DNA of 61,264 nucleotides from positions 1 through 61,264 of the forward strand of contig JANQIO010000162.1 in NCBI GenBank assembly GCA_028282105.1, in the 5' to 3' direction. Positions within the stretch are counted from its first letter, which is position 1. Each line of letters begins with the position of its first letter. This document shows positions 8,688-17,217 of the stretch, in pieces. Origin of the DNA: Halieaceae bacterium (GTDB lineage Bacteria > Pseudomonadota > Gammaproteobacteria > Pseudomonadales > Halieaceae). The notes under the pieces were generated by a model. The model was not told the origin of the DNA and did no database searches. It saw only the letters and a program-made list of their open reading frames with translations. A program made the position numbers and the translations under genes.

Positions 8688-10325
8688 TCAGCCACCCTGT
8701 TTCGGCTTTGGCTTTGGCTTTGGCTTTGGCTTTGGCTTCGGCTTCGGCTTTGGCTTTGGCTTCGGCTTTGGCTTCGGTTTCGGTTTCGGCTTTGACATTG
8801 AGGCTTTTGCTTGACCCGTCACAGTGCTTGAAAGGGCCTTTCTCGTGCGCGCTGGCTTTTTCCGCTGTGCTGAGGGCTTCCCAGGCGGCTTGCGTTTTTG
8901 CTTAACATCGGTTGATAGGGCTTTGATCTCTTTTGCAAAAGCCTTCATTAAATCGTCAAAGGCCTGTTCCAGGCAGGAGCGATAAAACGCTGGGTCGGGC
9001 ATCATTTCGCGACAGGCTGTGACGGCGACGCTGATCTGGCCTGCATAGCTGCCTATGGAATGAAACAGACCATTCCCGTCGACAACCGGGCCTGTGCCCA
9101 GTGCGCGCAGGACCTTGGCCCCCTGGGAGTAGACGACGTCTTGGGATCCGGGCACGTTCGTGGTCACGCAGTTGAACACTGGTCGCCCCAGGTTGCGAAC
9201 GGCTTTCTCCGTCGCGACCCGAGCGCCAAGCATCGACAGTCCCGGAGTCATAAAGCTGACCGCTTCCATCATGGTCTTTGCGCCGACTGCCTGAAAGCGG
9301 GCTTTAGCGTCGCGAGTCTCCTGGCAAATCGCCAGCGCGCGATCGCGAGGGTCCTCGATCTCGGTACGAAGTGCCACGTGCATGTCCAGCACAGCGTTGC
9401 CACCCACGGGCGAAGAATTTTCGCGCACGTTTATCGGACATTCAGTCACAAGGCTCTCTTCCGGGAGCTCGTCGTGATGCATGAGATACTGGCGCAGGGC
9501 ACCGCTGCAAATAGCGAGCATCACGTCGTTTACCGTCCCGCCAACCGCTTGCTTGAGCGTTTTGATCGTATCCAGATCAAACGTGACGCCATCAAAGACC
9601 CGGTGCGCGGAAACGCCTTTGTTGAACCGGGTGTTTGGTGCGGTCGGGACAGCTTTCAGGTCGCCACGCAGCAATCGCTCAGAGAAATCCCGGAATGTGC
9701 TGGCTGAGTTGTGCACGAACGATGCGTACTGGGCCGGCTTGGTCAGCGCATTCAGTTGCGCTTTCGCCAGCAGTGTTTCTGGTCGTGGTGTGGCCTCTGG
9801 TTTCCAGCGCGGCTGGTCCGAGGCACCGCCGGTCCAGTTGGCTGCCTCAAGACTAGCTTCTGCGCCACCGGAACCGTCGATACAGGCGTGATGAATTTTA
9901 CTCAGGAAGGCAAACGACCCCTCCGGTACACCTTCGACGTTGTTAAGACCTTCGATGACGTAGAGTTCCCAGAGGGGGCGATTCCGGTCGAGCGAGCGGG
10001 AGTGAAGCCGCGCGACCTGAATACACAACTGGCGCCAGTCCCCCGGCTGTGGCAGCGCGATGTGCCGGATGTGAAATTCAGCGTCGAAGTTTTCGTCGTT
10101 TATCCAGTAGGGAAAATCGAGATTGAGGGGTACCTCCACGAGACGCCGGTACGTATATGGCTGGAGGTGTGCGGTGGCGATCGTGTGATCAATGATGTCT
10201 TTGAAACGTACGATACCCCCGGGTGCTGTTGAGGGATCGCAAATCGTCAAAGTACCAATGTGCATTGGTTGATGCGGAGCTTCCATGTACAGGAAGCTCG
10301 CATCGATAGGTGAAAGCTGCTGCAT
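8688..10325 (-). CDS. wax ester synthase / acyl-CoA:diacylglycerol acyltransferase (WS/DGAT)
   Basis: A 545-residue bifunctional acyltransferase that makes wax esters or triacylglycerol from acyl-CoA. The N-terminus LSPIDASFLYMEAPHQPMHIG is typical, the catalytic HHACIDG is at 145-151 (HHxxxDG) and the second conserved motif NDVMLAICSGALRQYL is present. The family is usually about 450-480 residues; here a basic C-terminal extension (from about residue 470, Lys/Arg/Pro-rich) ends in an uninterrupted Lys-Pro array. It neighbours a phasin and PhaR, so it belongs to a storage-lipid module. It reads away from the phasin gene with 24 nt between them, probably in the same transcript. Confidence 0.92.
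   Translation of the reverse strand: MQQLSPIDASFLYMEAPHQPMHIGTLTICDPSTAPGGIVRFKDIIDHTIATAHLQPYTYRRLVEVPLNLDFPYWINDENFDAEFHIRHIALPQPGDWRQLCIQVARLHSRSLDRNRPLWELYVIEGLNNVEGVPEGSFAFLSKIHHACIDGSGGAEASLEAANWTGGASDQPRWKPEATPRPETLLAKAQLNALTKPAQYASFVHNSASTFRDFSERLLRGDLKAVPTAPNTRFNKGVSAHRVFDGVTFDLDTIKTLKQAVGGTVNDVMLAICSGALRQYLMHHDELPEESLVTECPINVRENSSPVGGNAVLDMHVALRTEIEDPRDRALAICQETRDAKARFQAVGAKTMMEAVSFMTPGLSMLGARVATEKAVRNLGRPVFNCVTTNVPGSQDVVYSQGAKVLRALGTGPVVDGNGLFHSIGSYAGQISVAVTACREMMPDPAFYRSCLEQAFDDLMKAFAKEIKALSTDVKQKRKPPGKPSAQRKKPARTRKALSSTVTGQAKASMSKPKPKPKPKPKPKPKPKPKPKPKPKPKPKPKQGG
8700..8792 (-). repeat. in-frame hexanucleotide array coding Lys-Pro repeats
   Basis: Ninety-three bases of tandem 6-nt units (plus-strand ggcttt, ggcttc, ggtttc variants) encode a 31-residue strictly alternating Lys-Pro tract at the end of the WS/DGAT protein, followed only by QGG and the stop. 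Synonymous changes between units show selection or drift at the third position while Lys-Pro is kept. A 6-nt unit can expand or contract without breaking frame. Confidence 0.9.
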
Positions 10326-10349
10326 GGCTTTGCCGCGCTGGCCCGGGGA

Positions 10350-10706
10350 TCAGGCCGCTGTTTTTGTGCGCTTGGCACGGGCAGGCTTCTCCGGCGCATA
10401 AAGTGCAGCGAGCTCGCTGTAGTGCTTCTCCAGAGCGCTGTTGGTGTCTTTCTGCAATTGAATCAGGTGCGCGCGAGCCGATTCTTCGAGCTTGATGCCC
10501 ATTTCGAAGAGCTGTGTCGGCGTTTCGATCTCGGGCAGCTGCTTCAGGCTTTCCAGGCGCTCGTCATTGATTGCGGAGAAGACTTCCGTCTGGCGTTCGC
10601 CAAACTCGCGATAAAACTCCTGGTGCAGCTCCCAGGCCTTTGTGCTGAGCTGGCTGTAGTTCTCATAGAACTCGCGTACTTCTTTCATGTGGTCGTCCGT
10701 TGTCAT
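10350..10706 (-). CDS. phasin-family granule-associated protein
   Basis: A 118-residue, all-helical, coiled-coil-like protein (YENYSQLSTKAWELHQEF...ARAHLIQLQKDTNSALEKHYSELAALYAP) with a short basic Ala/Lys-rich end (KPARAKRTKTAA). This is the phasin pattern: small amphipathic surface proteins of polyhydroxyalkanoate granules. It is transcribed with the WS/DGAT gene and divergently from phaR, the classic regulator of phasin expression. No PHA synthase is in the window, so it may coat PHA granules made elsewhere or wax ester/triacylglycerol droplets. Confidence 0.8.
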   Translation of the reverse strand: MTTDDHMKEVREFYENYSQLSTKAWELHQEFYREFGERQTEVFSAINDERLESLKQLPEIETPTQLFEMGIKLEESARAHLIQLQKDTNSALEKHYSELAALYAPEKPARAKRTKTAA

Positions 10707-10780
10707 GGCTTTGTCTCCTTGTAAATGTTGAATGCCGATACAGTGACGTGTTCGCTTAGCTTAGCTTGCTTGTGGCGCAA

Positions 10781-10795
10781 TTGTGCGATGCACAA
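10781..10795. promoter_or_regulatory. candidate PhaR operator
   Basis: Perfect inverted repeat TTGTGC-GAT-GCACAA in the phasin/phaR divergent region, 75 nt upstream of the phasin start. It contains TGC-N3-GCA, which fits the TGC/GCA-type sites described for PhaR in Paracoccus (recalled). Binding here would repress the phasin gene when PHA is absent. Confidence 0.5.
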
Positions 10796-10865
10796 AACAA
10801 GGTTCATGGTAGTGGGGCGGTGCTGACTGTCAATAGAAATCAACCATGATATTTTATGAGCTGAT

Positions 10866-10880
10866 ATAACAGCCTGTTAT
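10866..10880. promoter_or_regulatory. inverted repeat upstream of phaR
   Basis: Perfect palindrome ATAACAG-C-CTGTTAT with 7-bp arms and a 1-nt centre, 88 nt before phaR and 160 nt before the phasin gene. It is a likely binding site for a dimeric regulator; it does not match the TGC/GCA site at 10781, so a different protein may bind it. Confidence 0.4.
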
Positions 10881-10967
10881 GTCTTCATCTGAAGGCGGCG
10901 GTGATTCCGGCACCTGTTCGCAACAGCCATAAGCCCGTGTTATATTGCAGCGCACAAATTTATACGC

Positions 10968-11417
10968 ATGAGCCGACACATGAAAATGCTTAAGAAGTAC
11001 CCGAACCGTCGGATCTATGATTGCGATGAGAGTCGCTACATCACGCTCGCAGATGTGAAGGAAATGGTGCTTGGCTACGTTCCGTTTCAGGTGGTGCAAT
11101 CAAAAACTGGAAAGGATGTCACGCGAGCAACCCTGCTGCAGATCATTGCGGAGTTGGAGGATGATGGTCACGAATCATTGTTGACCAACCGTCTTCTCGA
11201 AGAGCATATACGGTTCTACGGTGACCATATGGCGCATGTGATGGGGCCGATTATCGAACGTGAGCTCGTTGGGTTCCTTAAGCACCATGACGCTATTCGA
11301 GCGCAATACGTGGCGGGATTAAAAGGTGCTGCCAGCCAGGGTCTCTTTGATCGATCGCCAGACCTCAGTGCGCTCTTCGCTGGTCTGCAGCCGGATAGTA
11401 AAAACAGTTCCAGCTGA
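10968..11417 (+). CDS. phaR: polyhydroxyalkanoate synthesis repressor PhaR
   Basis: A 149-residue regulator. The N-terminal DNA-binding domain is recognised by KYPNRRIYD (10-18) and YITLADVKEMV, followed by the PHB-accumulation regulatory region with TRATLLQIIAELE and a helical C-terminus. PhaR binds both DNA and nascent PHA and represses phasin genes until granules form (established for the family). It is divergent from the phasin gene over a 261-nt spacer that holds two palindromes. No clear Shine-Dalgarno precedes ATG 10968; the second Met (codon 5) is an alternative. Confidence 0.92.
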   Translation: MSRHMKMLKKYPNRRIYDCDESRYITLADVKEMVLGYVPFQVVQSKTGKDVTRATLLQIIAELEDDGHESLLTNRLLEEHIRFYGDHMAHVMGPIIERELVGFLKHHDAIRAQYVAGLKGAASQGLFDRSPDLSALFAGLQPDSKNSSS

Positions 11418-11743
11418 TATCGAATCCGATTACCGCCAAGCGGGCGGGCCCTCGTTACCTCGCTGATCCAATTCATGATCCAGGCGCAATCTAAGTTCCT
11501 GGTTCTTGCCGAGTACTCCCTGATGAGTCCGTTGGTTTCCTGCCTATTCAAGCAAGCGTCCGAGTAAAAGAAGCGCAGGTCACTTCCGGCCAACGCCGGT
11601 ATCCCAGTGCTGCGTGTCCTTAACTGACCAATAAGCTCGCTGATTCCGACCTTCTGTTGCGTCGATGTGCTGACGAATATATGCATCGAGTCGTTCTGAC
11701 GGAAGGTTAGATCAACTCCCACAAACATAACGATGAGGTTCTC
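11418..11743. other. intergenic region without a supported gene
   Basis: This 326-nt stretch separates phaR from the first PhyH-type gene. A minus-strand frame is open across it and both neighbours, but it is antisense to two certain genes and resembles nothing. I see no tRNA, repeat array or clear terminator; it presumably holds the promoter of the dioxygenase gene at 11744. Confidence 0.5.
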
Positions 11744-12706
11744 ATGCACACACCACAGATTCATTGCATTGACGAAGCAGTCTCCCGGCTCAAGCTGGAG
11801 CCATTTGTTCTGCAGTTGGAACTTGATGGGCTCACCATTGTGCCCCCCGAGTGTACAGGGGTAGACATGTCGCTCATCGACGAGGCTTCGCAACTGCTGC
11901 TTGAAGATGCAGCGCGCATTACCGGCACTCAGTTTCATCTGGACCATGGCCCGGCTGATGAGCTGGAGTGGCCCGCACCGCCCTTTGGTTTGCATCTGAG
12001 CGACATTAAAGCTGCGGGTGCGATCGGCGAGGTCACGCAGTTTCAGCTGCAGTCGCTGGCCAGTCGTGCCAGAGTGTTCCGAGATTTGGTTGTGAACCCT
12101 GCGGCCCTCGCCTTGGTTCAACACACGATGGGTGCGCAGCCGAGGCTCAGCAGCGCCAATGCCTTTATCAAGTGGCGCGGTGAGTTTGGATACGGGACCA
12201 ACCTCGGCCTGCACAGCGACCAGGTGGCGATACCGCGGCCGTGGGGCGCGACGGCGTTCAATGCCAATGCCACCTGGTGTTTGACCGAGTACTCGAAAGC
12301 GGATGGTGCGCTTGCATTCGTACCCGGCTCTCATCGCGAGCATGGCTCGCCGCCGGCAGATGCACATCTGCGCGCGGTAGCTGCAGAAGCACCCAGAGGA
12401 TCACTGATCGTGTTTCACGGAGCGACCTGGCACGGTGCCTATGCGAGAGAAAATCCTGGCATGCGGTTGACCCTGGCAAATTACTTCCGCCATCCCGCTG
12501 TGCTTCCTCAGGAGGATCTGCGCAGTGGTTTCGATCCGGAACAGGCGTTGGACTGCAACGATCCGTCGCTTCTGCGCCAGCTCCTCGGACTGGACGACCC
12601 CGGCCCCTATGCAGTCAGCGATAACACGGAGCGGGTGAAATTCGGCATGGGCTGGCTTCCTCATGTAAAAGGTTCGCCTCCGGCGTCTCCCGCCGCGAGC
12701 GTATGA
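11744..12706 (+). CDS. phytanoyl-CoA dioxygenase (PhyH) family protein
   Basis: A 320-residue Fe(II)/2-oxoglutarate-dependent oxygenase. The metal-binding HxD is H157-S-D159 (LHSDQ), the distal His is H230 in TWHGAYARENPGMRLTL and R241 is the expected 2-oxoglutarate-binding Arg. PhyH enzymes hydroxylate branched acyl chains and many secondary metabolites; the small-molecule substrate cannot be read from sequence. It lies upstream of the carboxylesterase and TonB receptor genes, consistent with a catabolic role, but an operator-containing promoter separates it from them. Confidence 0.88.
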   Translation: MHTPQIHCIDEAVSRLKLEPFVLQLELDGLTIVPPECTGVDMSLIDEASQLLLEDAARITGTQFHLDHGPADELEWPAPPFGLHLSDIKAAGAIGEVTQFQLQSLASRARVFRDLVVNPAALALVQHTMGAQPRLSSANAFIKWRGEFGYGTNLGLHSDQVAIPRPWGATAFNANATWCLTEYSKADGALAFVPGSHREHGSPPADAHLRAVAAEAPRGSLIVFHGATWHGAYARENPGMRLTLANYFRHPAVLPQEDLRSGFDPEQALDCNDPSLLRQLLGLDDPGPYAVSDNTERVKFGMGWLPHVKGSPPASPAASV

Positions 12707-12741
12707 CATTTCATCACGTGATTAGGCGATAACGGCCCAAT

Positions 12742-12777
12742 TGGCCTGATCTGCAAAAAGACTGGCTTGTTCTGCAA
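12742..12777 (+). promoter_or_regulatory. AraC-type direct-repeat operator (site A)
   Basis: Two direct repeats, TGGCCTGATCTGCAA (12742-12756) and TGGCTTGTTCTGCAA (12763-12777), 13 of 15 bases identical and exactly 21 bp apart, two helical turns, the geometry of AraC-family operators. It lies about 90 nt upstream of the carboxylesterase start. The promoter-proximal half recurs at 31796-31810 (reverse) and 33012-33026. Confidence 0.75.
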
Positions 12778-12864
12778 TCGATGGTACATCCCATATTGCT
12801 CTAGCCTGACTTCATAAAATAAGTAAAGGCCGTCGCACACTCATGTGCTAAGCGGGAGGTATTC

Positions 12865-14340
12865 ATGTCGCAAATCGTCATCAATCAGCACACGGCCCTC
12901 GGACGCGTTCAGGGCTTGCGCGAATCCGGTATTCGCCAGTTTCTGGGTCTACGATATGCCCAGCCGCCAATCGGTGCATTGAGGTTTCAGCCCCCACAAC
13001 CGCATACGCCGGGTGCCGAGCTCATAGATGCGACGCGTTACGGTAATCGTCATCTGCAGGTGGGTTGGCCCGAAGAAGTTCTTGCCGGCCTTGAGTGGCA
13101 GGGTGAGGAGAGCGAAGATTGCCTGTTCCTGAATGTGTTTACCCCCGATAGCGAAACCGACGAGCCGAGGCCCGTCCTGGTCTGGATCCATGGTGGCGCG
13201 TTCATGTGTGGTTCCGGCAACGACTACGATGCCTCCAAGTTTGTACGCGACTACGACGTGGTCGTCGTAACCATTAACTACCGCATCGGTGTTTTTGGAT
13301 TCCTGAATCTTGAAACTCTCGGGAACGCCCATGCGGGCAGCGCTAATCTCGGAATCCAGGATCAGATCGCGGCGCTGCGCTGGGTGCAAGCCAACATCGA
13401 ATCCTTCGGTGGCGATGCGTCTAACGTGACTATCTGGGGAGAGAGTGCCGGAGGCGCGTCGGTACTTGCCCTATTGGGAGCTCCGGCCGCGGAGGGCCTG
13501 TTTCACAAGGGTATGGCCTTCAGTGGCGCAGAAACGCTTGCGCCGCCGACTGATCAGATGAGTATGCTGAAGGCGGTGCTCGCGACAGACTCCGACGCGG
13601 AGTGTCTGGCGCGCATGCAGGCGATGTCAGCTTTTGAGCTTTCAGAGCTGCAGCAGGCCTCAGCAATTTACGTCGGGCCATCGGTAGATGGGCACGTGAT
13701 AACGCGACCGGCCTGTGAGGCGATCGAGGACGGTGCCGCGGCTTCCATTCCGATTCTTACAGGAGCCACCCGGGACGAGGGAACCATCCTCGCCCCATCT
13801 TTCGCAGCAACGGAAGAGCTGGGTTCGATGGTCCTGCTTGGCCTCTCGGCCTCGATCGGGCGCGATGATGGCGCTACTTACCGTGCGTTTCTGGACGAGG
13901 AAGTCGCCGACGGAAGCATAGTGGACAAGGTCAGCCGCGCCTGGTTCGACACCTTCCGTTCGAGTGCGCTACGCGTGGCTGCTACTGCCACGCTTATGGG
14001 GGCGGGCGGTTGGGTCTACAACTTCGAGGTAGAAACCGAGCACGAACTGGGTATAGCCCACTTCGCCGACGTGCCGTTCACGTTCAACTGGTTAGAGGAA
14101 GGTAATCCTGGGTTGTTCGTACACCAGCCTACAGAACGAAACCGCGAGCTTGCTGCGAACTGGTCTCGCGCAGTTGCGACCTTTGCAAGAACCGGATCGC
14201 CGAACAGCGCTGGCTTGCCGGAGTGGCCAACCTATGGCCCTAAAGACTACGACTGTCTGCGTTTGGCTGACGAGCCGGGCGTGGTGAGCAATCCCGATGG
14301 CCTATCCATGCTCAAAATCTATCGTGTACCAGAGGCCTGA
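12865..14340 (+). CDS. type-B carboxylesterase
   Basis: A 491-residue cytosolic esterase of the cholinesterase/para-nitrobenzyl esterase family. The triad is Ser194 (GESAGGAS), Glu305 (ATRDEGT) and His399 (GIAHFADVPF); the oxyanion hole is HGGAF (about residues 109-113). The N-terminus FLGLRYAQPPIGALRF is typical. GGGAGG lies 6 nt before ATG 12865. It is 60 nt upstream of a TonB receptor gene in the same direction, so imported ester is probably cleaved inside the cell. A second, membrane-anchored family member is at 43415. Confidence 0.92.
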   Translation: MSQIVINQHTALGRVQGLRESGIRQFLGLRYAQPPIGALRFQPPQPHTPGAELIDATRYGNRHLQVGWPEEVLAGLEWQGEESEDCLFLNVFTPDSETDEPRPVLVWIHGGAFMCGSGNDYDASKFVRDYDVVVVTINYRIGVFGFLNLETLGNAHAGSANLGIQDQIAALRWVQANIESFGGDASNVTIWGESAGGASVLALLGAPAAEGLFHKGMAFSGAETLAPPTDQMSMLKAVLATDSDAECLARMQAMSAFELSELQQASAIYVGPSVDGHVITRPACEAIEDGAAASIPILTGATRDEGTILAPSFAATEELGSMVLLGLSASIGRDDGATYRAFLDEEVADGSIVDKVSRAWFDTFRSSALRVAATATLMGAGGWVYNFEVETEHELGIAHFADVPFTFNWLEEGNPGLFVHQPTERNRELAANWSRAVATFARTGSPNSAGLPEWPTYGPKDYDCLRLADEPGVVSNPDGLSMLKIYRVPEA

Positions 14341-14400
14341 CGACGGCCCAACGACAAACGTTTCGTCAACAAATTTTCCATCCCGCGGGAGATAATAATT

Positions 14401-16722
14401 ATGCAAGCTTTCTCGAAGAAAACCCTCGTCGCCGCGATCAGCGTGCTTAGTACTGTACAGGCAGTCTCCGTGGCAGCCCAGAATCAGGCGTCCAGCTCTG
14501 ACGGCGAGCTAGTCATTGATGAGATCATCGTGACCGCGCAGCGTCGCGAGCAGAGCATTCAGGACGTGGCAAACTCCATCGACGCCATCACAGGCTCCGA
14601 GCTCGATACCCTAAATAAGACCAATTTCGAGGATTACATTACCGGGATCGGTGGTGTGGGCTTCACACGAAGCGGCAGCGCCTCGGTCAAGATCGGCATG
14701 CGTGGTGTCAGCGCTCTCGCTCAGGATGACTACGCGTTTGGTGGCACCGTGTCGACGGCCGGCCTCTATCTGAATGACGTACCGATTCAGGGTGCCGGTG
14801 CCGTACCAGATCTGAATATTTACGACCTGCAGCGAGTTGAGGTCCTGAAAGGTCCCCAGGGTACTCTTTATGGCGAAGGTGCCATGGGCGGGGCAATCAA
14901 GATGATCCTTAATCAGCCCAATCTGAATGATTTCGAAGCTAAAGCAGAGGCCACAGTCATCCGGACAGAGAACGCTGACGTCGGCTACCGGGTACGAGGT
15001 GCGGTCAATATCCCGTTGGTGGAAGACAAATGGGCAGCACGCATTGTGGGTTCCACCGATAGCAAGCCGGGCTTTATCGATAACGTGGCGACGGGCGAGG
15101 ATGGTGTAAACGATACCGATACCTGGTCTCTGCGCGCATCGGTGCTTGGACAGGTCACCGATAGGTTTTCCGTTGAGGTGCTGCTATTGCACGACGAGCT
15201 GGATCTTGATGCCCTGGGTAACACCCGCGAGGGACTTGGCGACCTCGAGACGGACCTGCTGGAGAATGAATTCAACAACGTCGAGACTGATCTCTACGCC
15301 TTGACGCTTAAGTACGATTTCGACTTCGCTCAATTAACTTCTGTCAGTTCCTGGCACACACAGGACCGTGAGATCTCACAGCGCACACCCTTCGGTATAG
15401 ATGAAGCGCTCCTACCCGGTTTCGGTCTGCCACCGTTTGGCTTTTCCGACAATGAAACTCTTGAAGCTTTCGACGAGGCAGAGACGTTCTCTCAGGAGAT
15501 CCGATTGGTGTCGAGTGGAGACAACAAGCTCGACTGGTCTGTCGGAGCCTTCTACAGAGATCGCGATCGCGAACTCTGCACCTTTTACGATAGCCCTGCC
15601 GCCATTCCCTTCAACCAGTTTGTGACGGCCATCGGTGCGGACGTCCTGGCCTTTCCACCCACGACCTTCAACTGCGAAGTTACGCCCAGCTCCGGCTTTG
15701 ATCTGACCAACAGAACGGCGTCAGAGGAGTATGAGCAGCTTGCCTTTTATGGCGAGATCAACTGGGAATTCGTAGATAACTTTGAGCTGACTGTAGGCGC
15801 ACGTTACTTCGATGAAGAAGTCACGTTTAAAGATCAACAGGATGGCTACGGTCTTCTGTCATTTTTTACCGCACCCGAGAACACCAGCAAAACCTCAGAG
15901 GATGATGTCCTTCTGAAGCTGGGGCTCGCCTGGACACCGAGCGATGATCAGCTCTACTACTTAAACGTTGCCGAGGGCTTCCGGTCAGGCGGACCTAACC
16001 TGCAGGCCATCGTTACAACAGACCCAGAACGCTATCGCAACTTTGAGTCGGACGAGCTTGTGAACTATGAGCTAGGCGCCAAAACAACCTGGCTGGACGG
16101 ACGGCTGACGCTCAATGGAGCTGTGTTCTATTCCGAGTGGAATGACGTGCAAAGCCTGGTGTTTGTCCCAGCTATCACGAGCGAGCTGATTGGCGTGATC
16201 ACAACCGGCGGAGATGCGGAGATCACCGGGATCGAGGCTCAGTTGACGTTCCTCGCTACTGACAATTTCTCCGGAGGACTCTCGATTACGGCGCAGGACG
16301 CGGAGTTTACCGACCCGACGCCCGAATCGAACATTGTCTCCGGGTCGCAGTTGCCTAATGCGCCAGACTTGACGGCGTCACTTTATGCCCAATACACGCA
16401 ACCGGTGAGTTTTGGCCAGTGGTTTGGTCGACTTGAATATTTATATGTTGACGAGCAACGGACGGTAGTTGAACCGGTATTCATCGCATCGCCTCCGTAT
16501 GACGACGAAACCACTATCCTGCCTAGCTACGATGTGATGACGCTGACCCTGGGTCTGCGAGCAGAGAACTGGTATGTCACTGCCTTTGCACGCAACCTGA
16601 CAGATGAGCGCTATGGGCTCGATTATGGGTATGCGACTGCATTTCTTTTTGGATCAAACCCTGACCTGACTTCAGTGGGTACGCCTCGGACCTATGGTTT
16701 AACGGTGGGCTATGATTTCTAG
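14401..16722 (+). CDS. TonB-dependent outer-membrane receptor
   Basis: A 773-residue receptor. A Sec signal peptide covers about residues 1-26 (ending VSVAAQ), a TonB-box region is near 40-48 (DEIIVTAQ), the plug domain follows (GMRGVSALAQDD, LQRVEVLKGPQGTLYGEGAMGG) and then the 22-strand barrel ends in TVGYDF with the terminal Phe expected of outer-membrane proteins. The RBS GGGAG precedes ATG 14401. Receptors of this FecA/IroN-like type in oligotrophic gammaproteobacteria often import complex organic compounds rather than iron. Its co-location with a carboxylesterase points to uptake of the ester substrate. A strong terminator follows. Confidence 0.93.
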   Translation: MQAFSKKTLVAAISVLSTVQAVSVAAQNQASSSDGELVIDEIIVTAQRREQSIQDVANSIDAITGSELDTLNKTNFEDYITGIGGVGFTRSGSASVKIGMRGVSALAQDDYAFGGTVSTAGLYLNDVPIQGAGAVPDLNIYDLQRVEVLKGPQGTLYGEGAMGGAIKMILNQPNLNDFEAKAEATVIRTENADVGYRVRGAVNIPLVEDKWAARIVGSTDSKPGFIDNVATGEDGVNDTDTWSLRASVLGQVTDRFSVEVLLLHDELDLDALGNTREGLGDLETDLLENEFNNVETDLYALTLKYDFDFAQLTSVSSWHTQDREISQRTPFGIDEALLPGFGLPPFGFSDNETLEAFDEAETFSQEIRLVSSGDNKLDWSVGAFYRDRDRELCTFYDSPAAIPFNQFVTAIGADVLAFPPTTFNCEVTPSSGFDLTNRTASEEYEQLAFYGEINWEFVDNFELTVGARYFDEEVTFKDQQDGYGLLSFFTAPENTSKTSEDDVLLKLGLAWTPSDDQLYYLNVAEGFRSGGPNLQAIVTTDPERYRNFESDELVNYELGAKTTWLDGRLTLNGAVFYSEWNDVQSLVFVPAITSELIGVITTGGDAEITGIEAQLTFLATDNFSGGLSITAQDAEFTDPTPESNIVSGSQLPNAPDLTASLYAQYTQPVSFGQWFGRLEYLYVDEQRTVVEPVFIASPPYDDETTILPSYDVMTLTLGLRAENWYVTAFARNLTDERYGLDYGYATAFLFGSNPDLTSVGTPRTYGLTVGYDF

Positions 16723-16770
16723 CAAACACTACGCCACGGCGATCGGTCGTGGGGCTAAGCGCGTGCTTTT

Positions 16771-16795
16771 GGGTGGCCTGGGGCCACCCTTTTTC
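16771..16795 (+). terminator. rho-independent terminator after the TonB receptor gene
   Basis: GGGTGGCC-TGG-GGCCACCC forms a perfect 8-bp stem with a 3-nt loop, followed by TTTTTC. It ends the carboxylesterase/receptor transcript 48 nt after the receptor stop. Confidence 0.9.
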
Positions 16796-16806
16796 TGGCG
16801 TAGAGA

Positions 16807-17190
16807 CTAGACCGAGTTTTCTCTGCTCATTGCTTCGATCGCCTCGGCTCGCGCCCTGAGGTCTGCGCCTGACAAACCGTTTACGGCGACAATGAATTGG
16901 GTCGCGAATGCATTTGCGCGAAATGGAATGGCCTTCTGGTAGGCATCAGAGTGGAAAAAAGCTTTCAGAGCCTCCATGGAGTCAAACCGCTCAATCGCGA
17001 GCAAGTTAACGCCCTCAGGCAGGGATCCTTCCAGTAGTTCGGCCGCTTGACCGATTTCGCCACCGGCGATTGGTTCAAGACCGGCTTCCAGCGCAACGGG
17101 TGTCGCGAGCCGAACATACTCCGCGTCCATAGGTTGGCCGGTGGTTTTACCGCAAACAATCAGAAATGCGGGTGCGGAACTCTCTTTCAT
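16807..17190 (-). CDS. DUF1330-family protein
   Basis: A 127-residue ferredoxin-fold-like protein of the DUF1330 / dimeric alpha-beta-barrel group, with the diagnostic NLLAIERFDSMEALKAFFHSDAYQKAIPFR stretch (split here around residues 62-92). It is 27 nt downstream of the second PhyH gene and in the same direction, so likely co-transcribed. Such proteins are small, often associated with catabolic clusters, and of unknown activity. A second, interrupted copy occurs at 45695-46000. Confidence 0.8.
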   Translation of the reverse strand: MKESSAPAFLIVCGKTTGQPMDAEYVRLATPVALEAGLEPIAGGEIGQAAELLEGSLPEGVNLLAIERFDSMEALKAFFHSDAYQKAIPFRANAFATQFIVAVNGLSGADLRARAEAIEAMSRENSV

Positions 17191-17217
17191 TGGAAATGCT
17201 CCAGGTTGCGGTAGGAT

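Noticed and set aside
8700-8792. Short tandem repeats that could suggest a CRISPR or satellite
   Set aside because: There are no spacers; the 6-nt units are in frame and encode Lys-Pro in the WS/DGAT protein.
11216-12367. A 383-codon open frame on the minus strand
   Set aside because: It is antisense to phaR and the PhyH gene, both certain from motifs, and its translation resembles no family.
14341-14400. A cobalamin riboswitch before the TonB receptor or mutase genes
   Set aside because: The leaders are too short (60 nt, and 224 nt shared with TetR) and lack a B12-box-like sequence.
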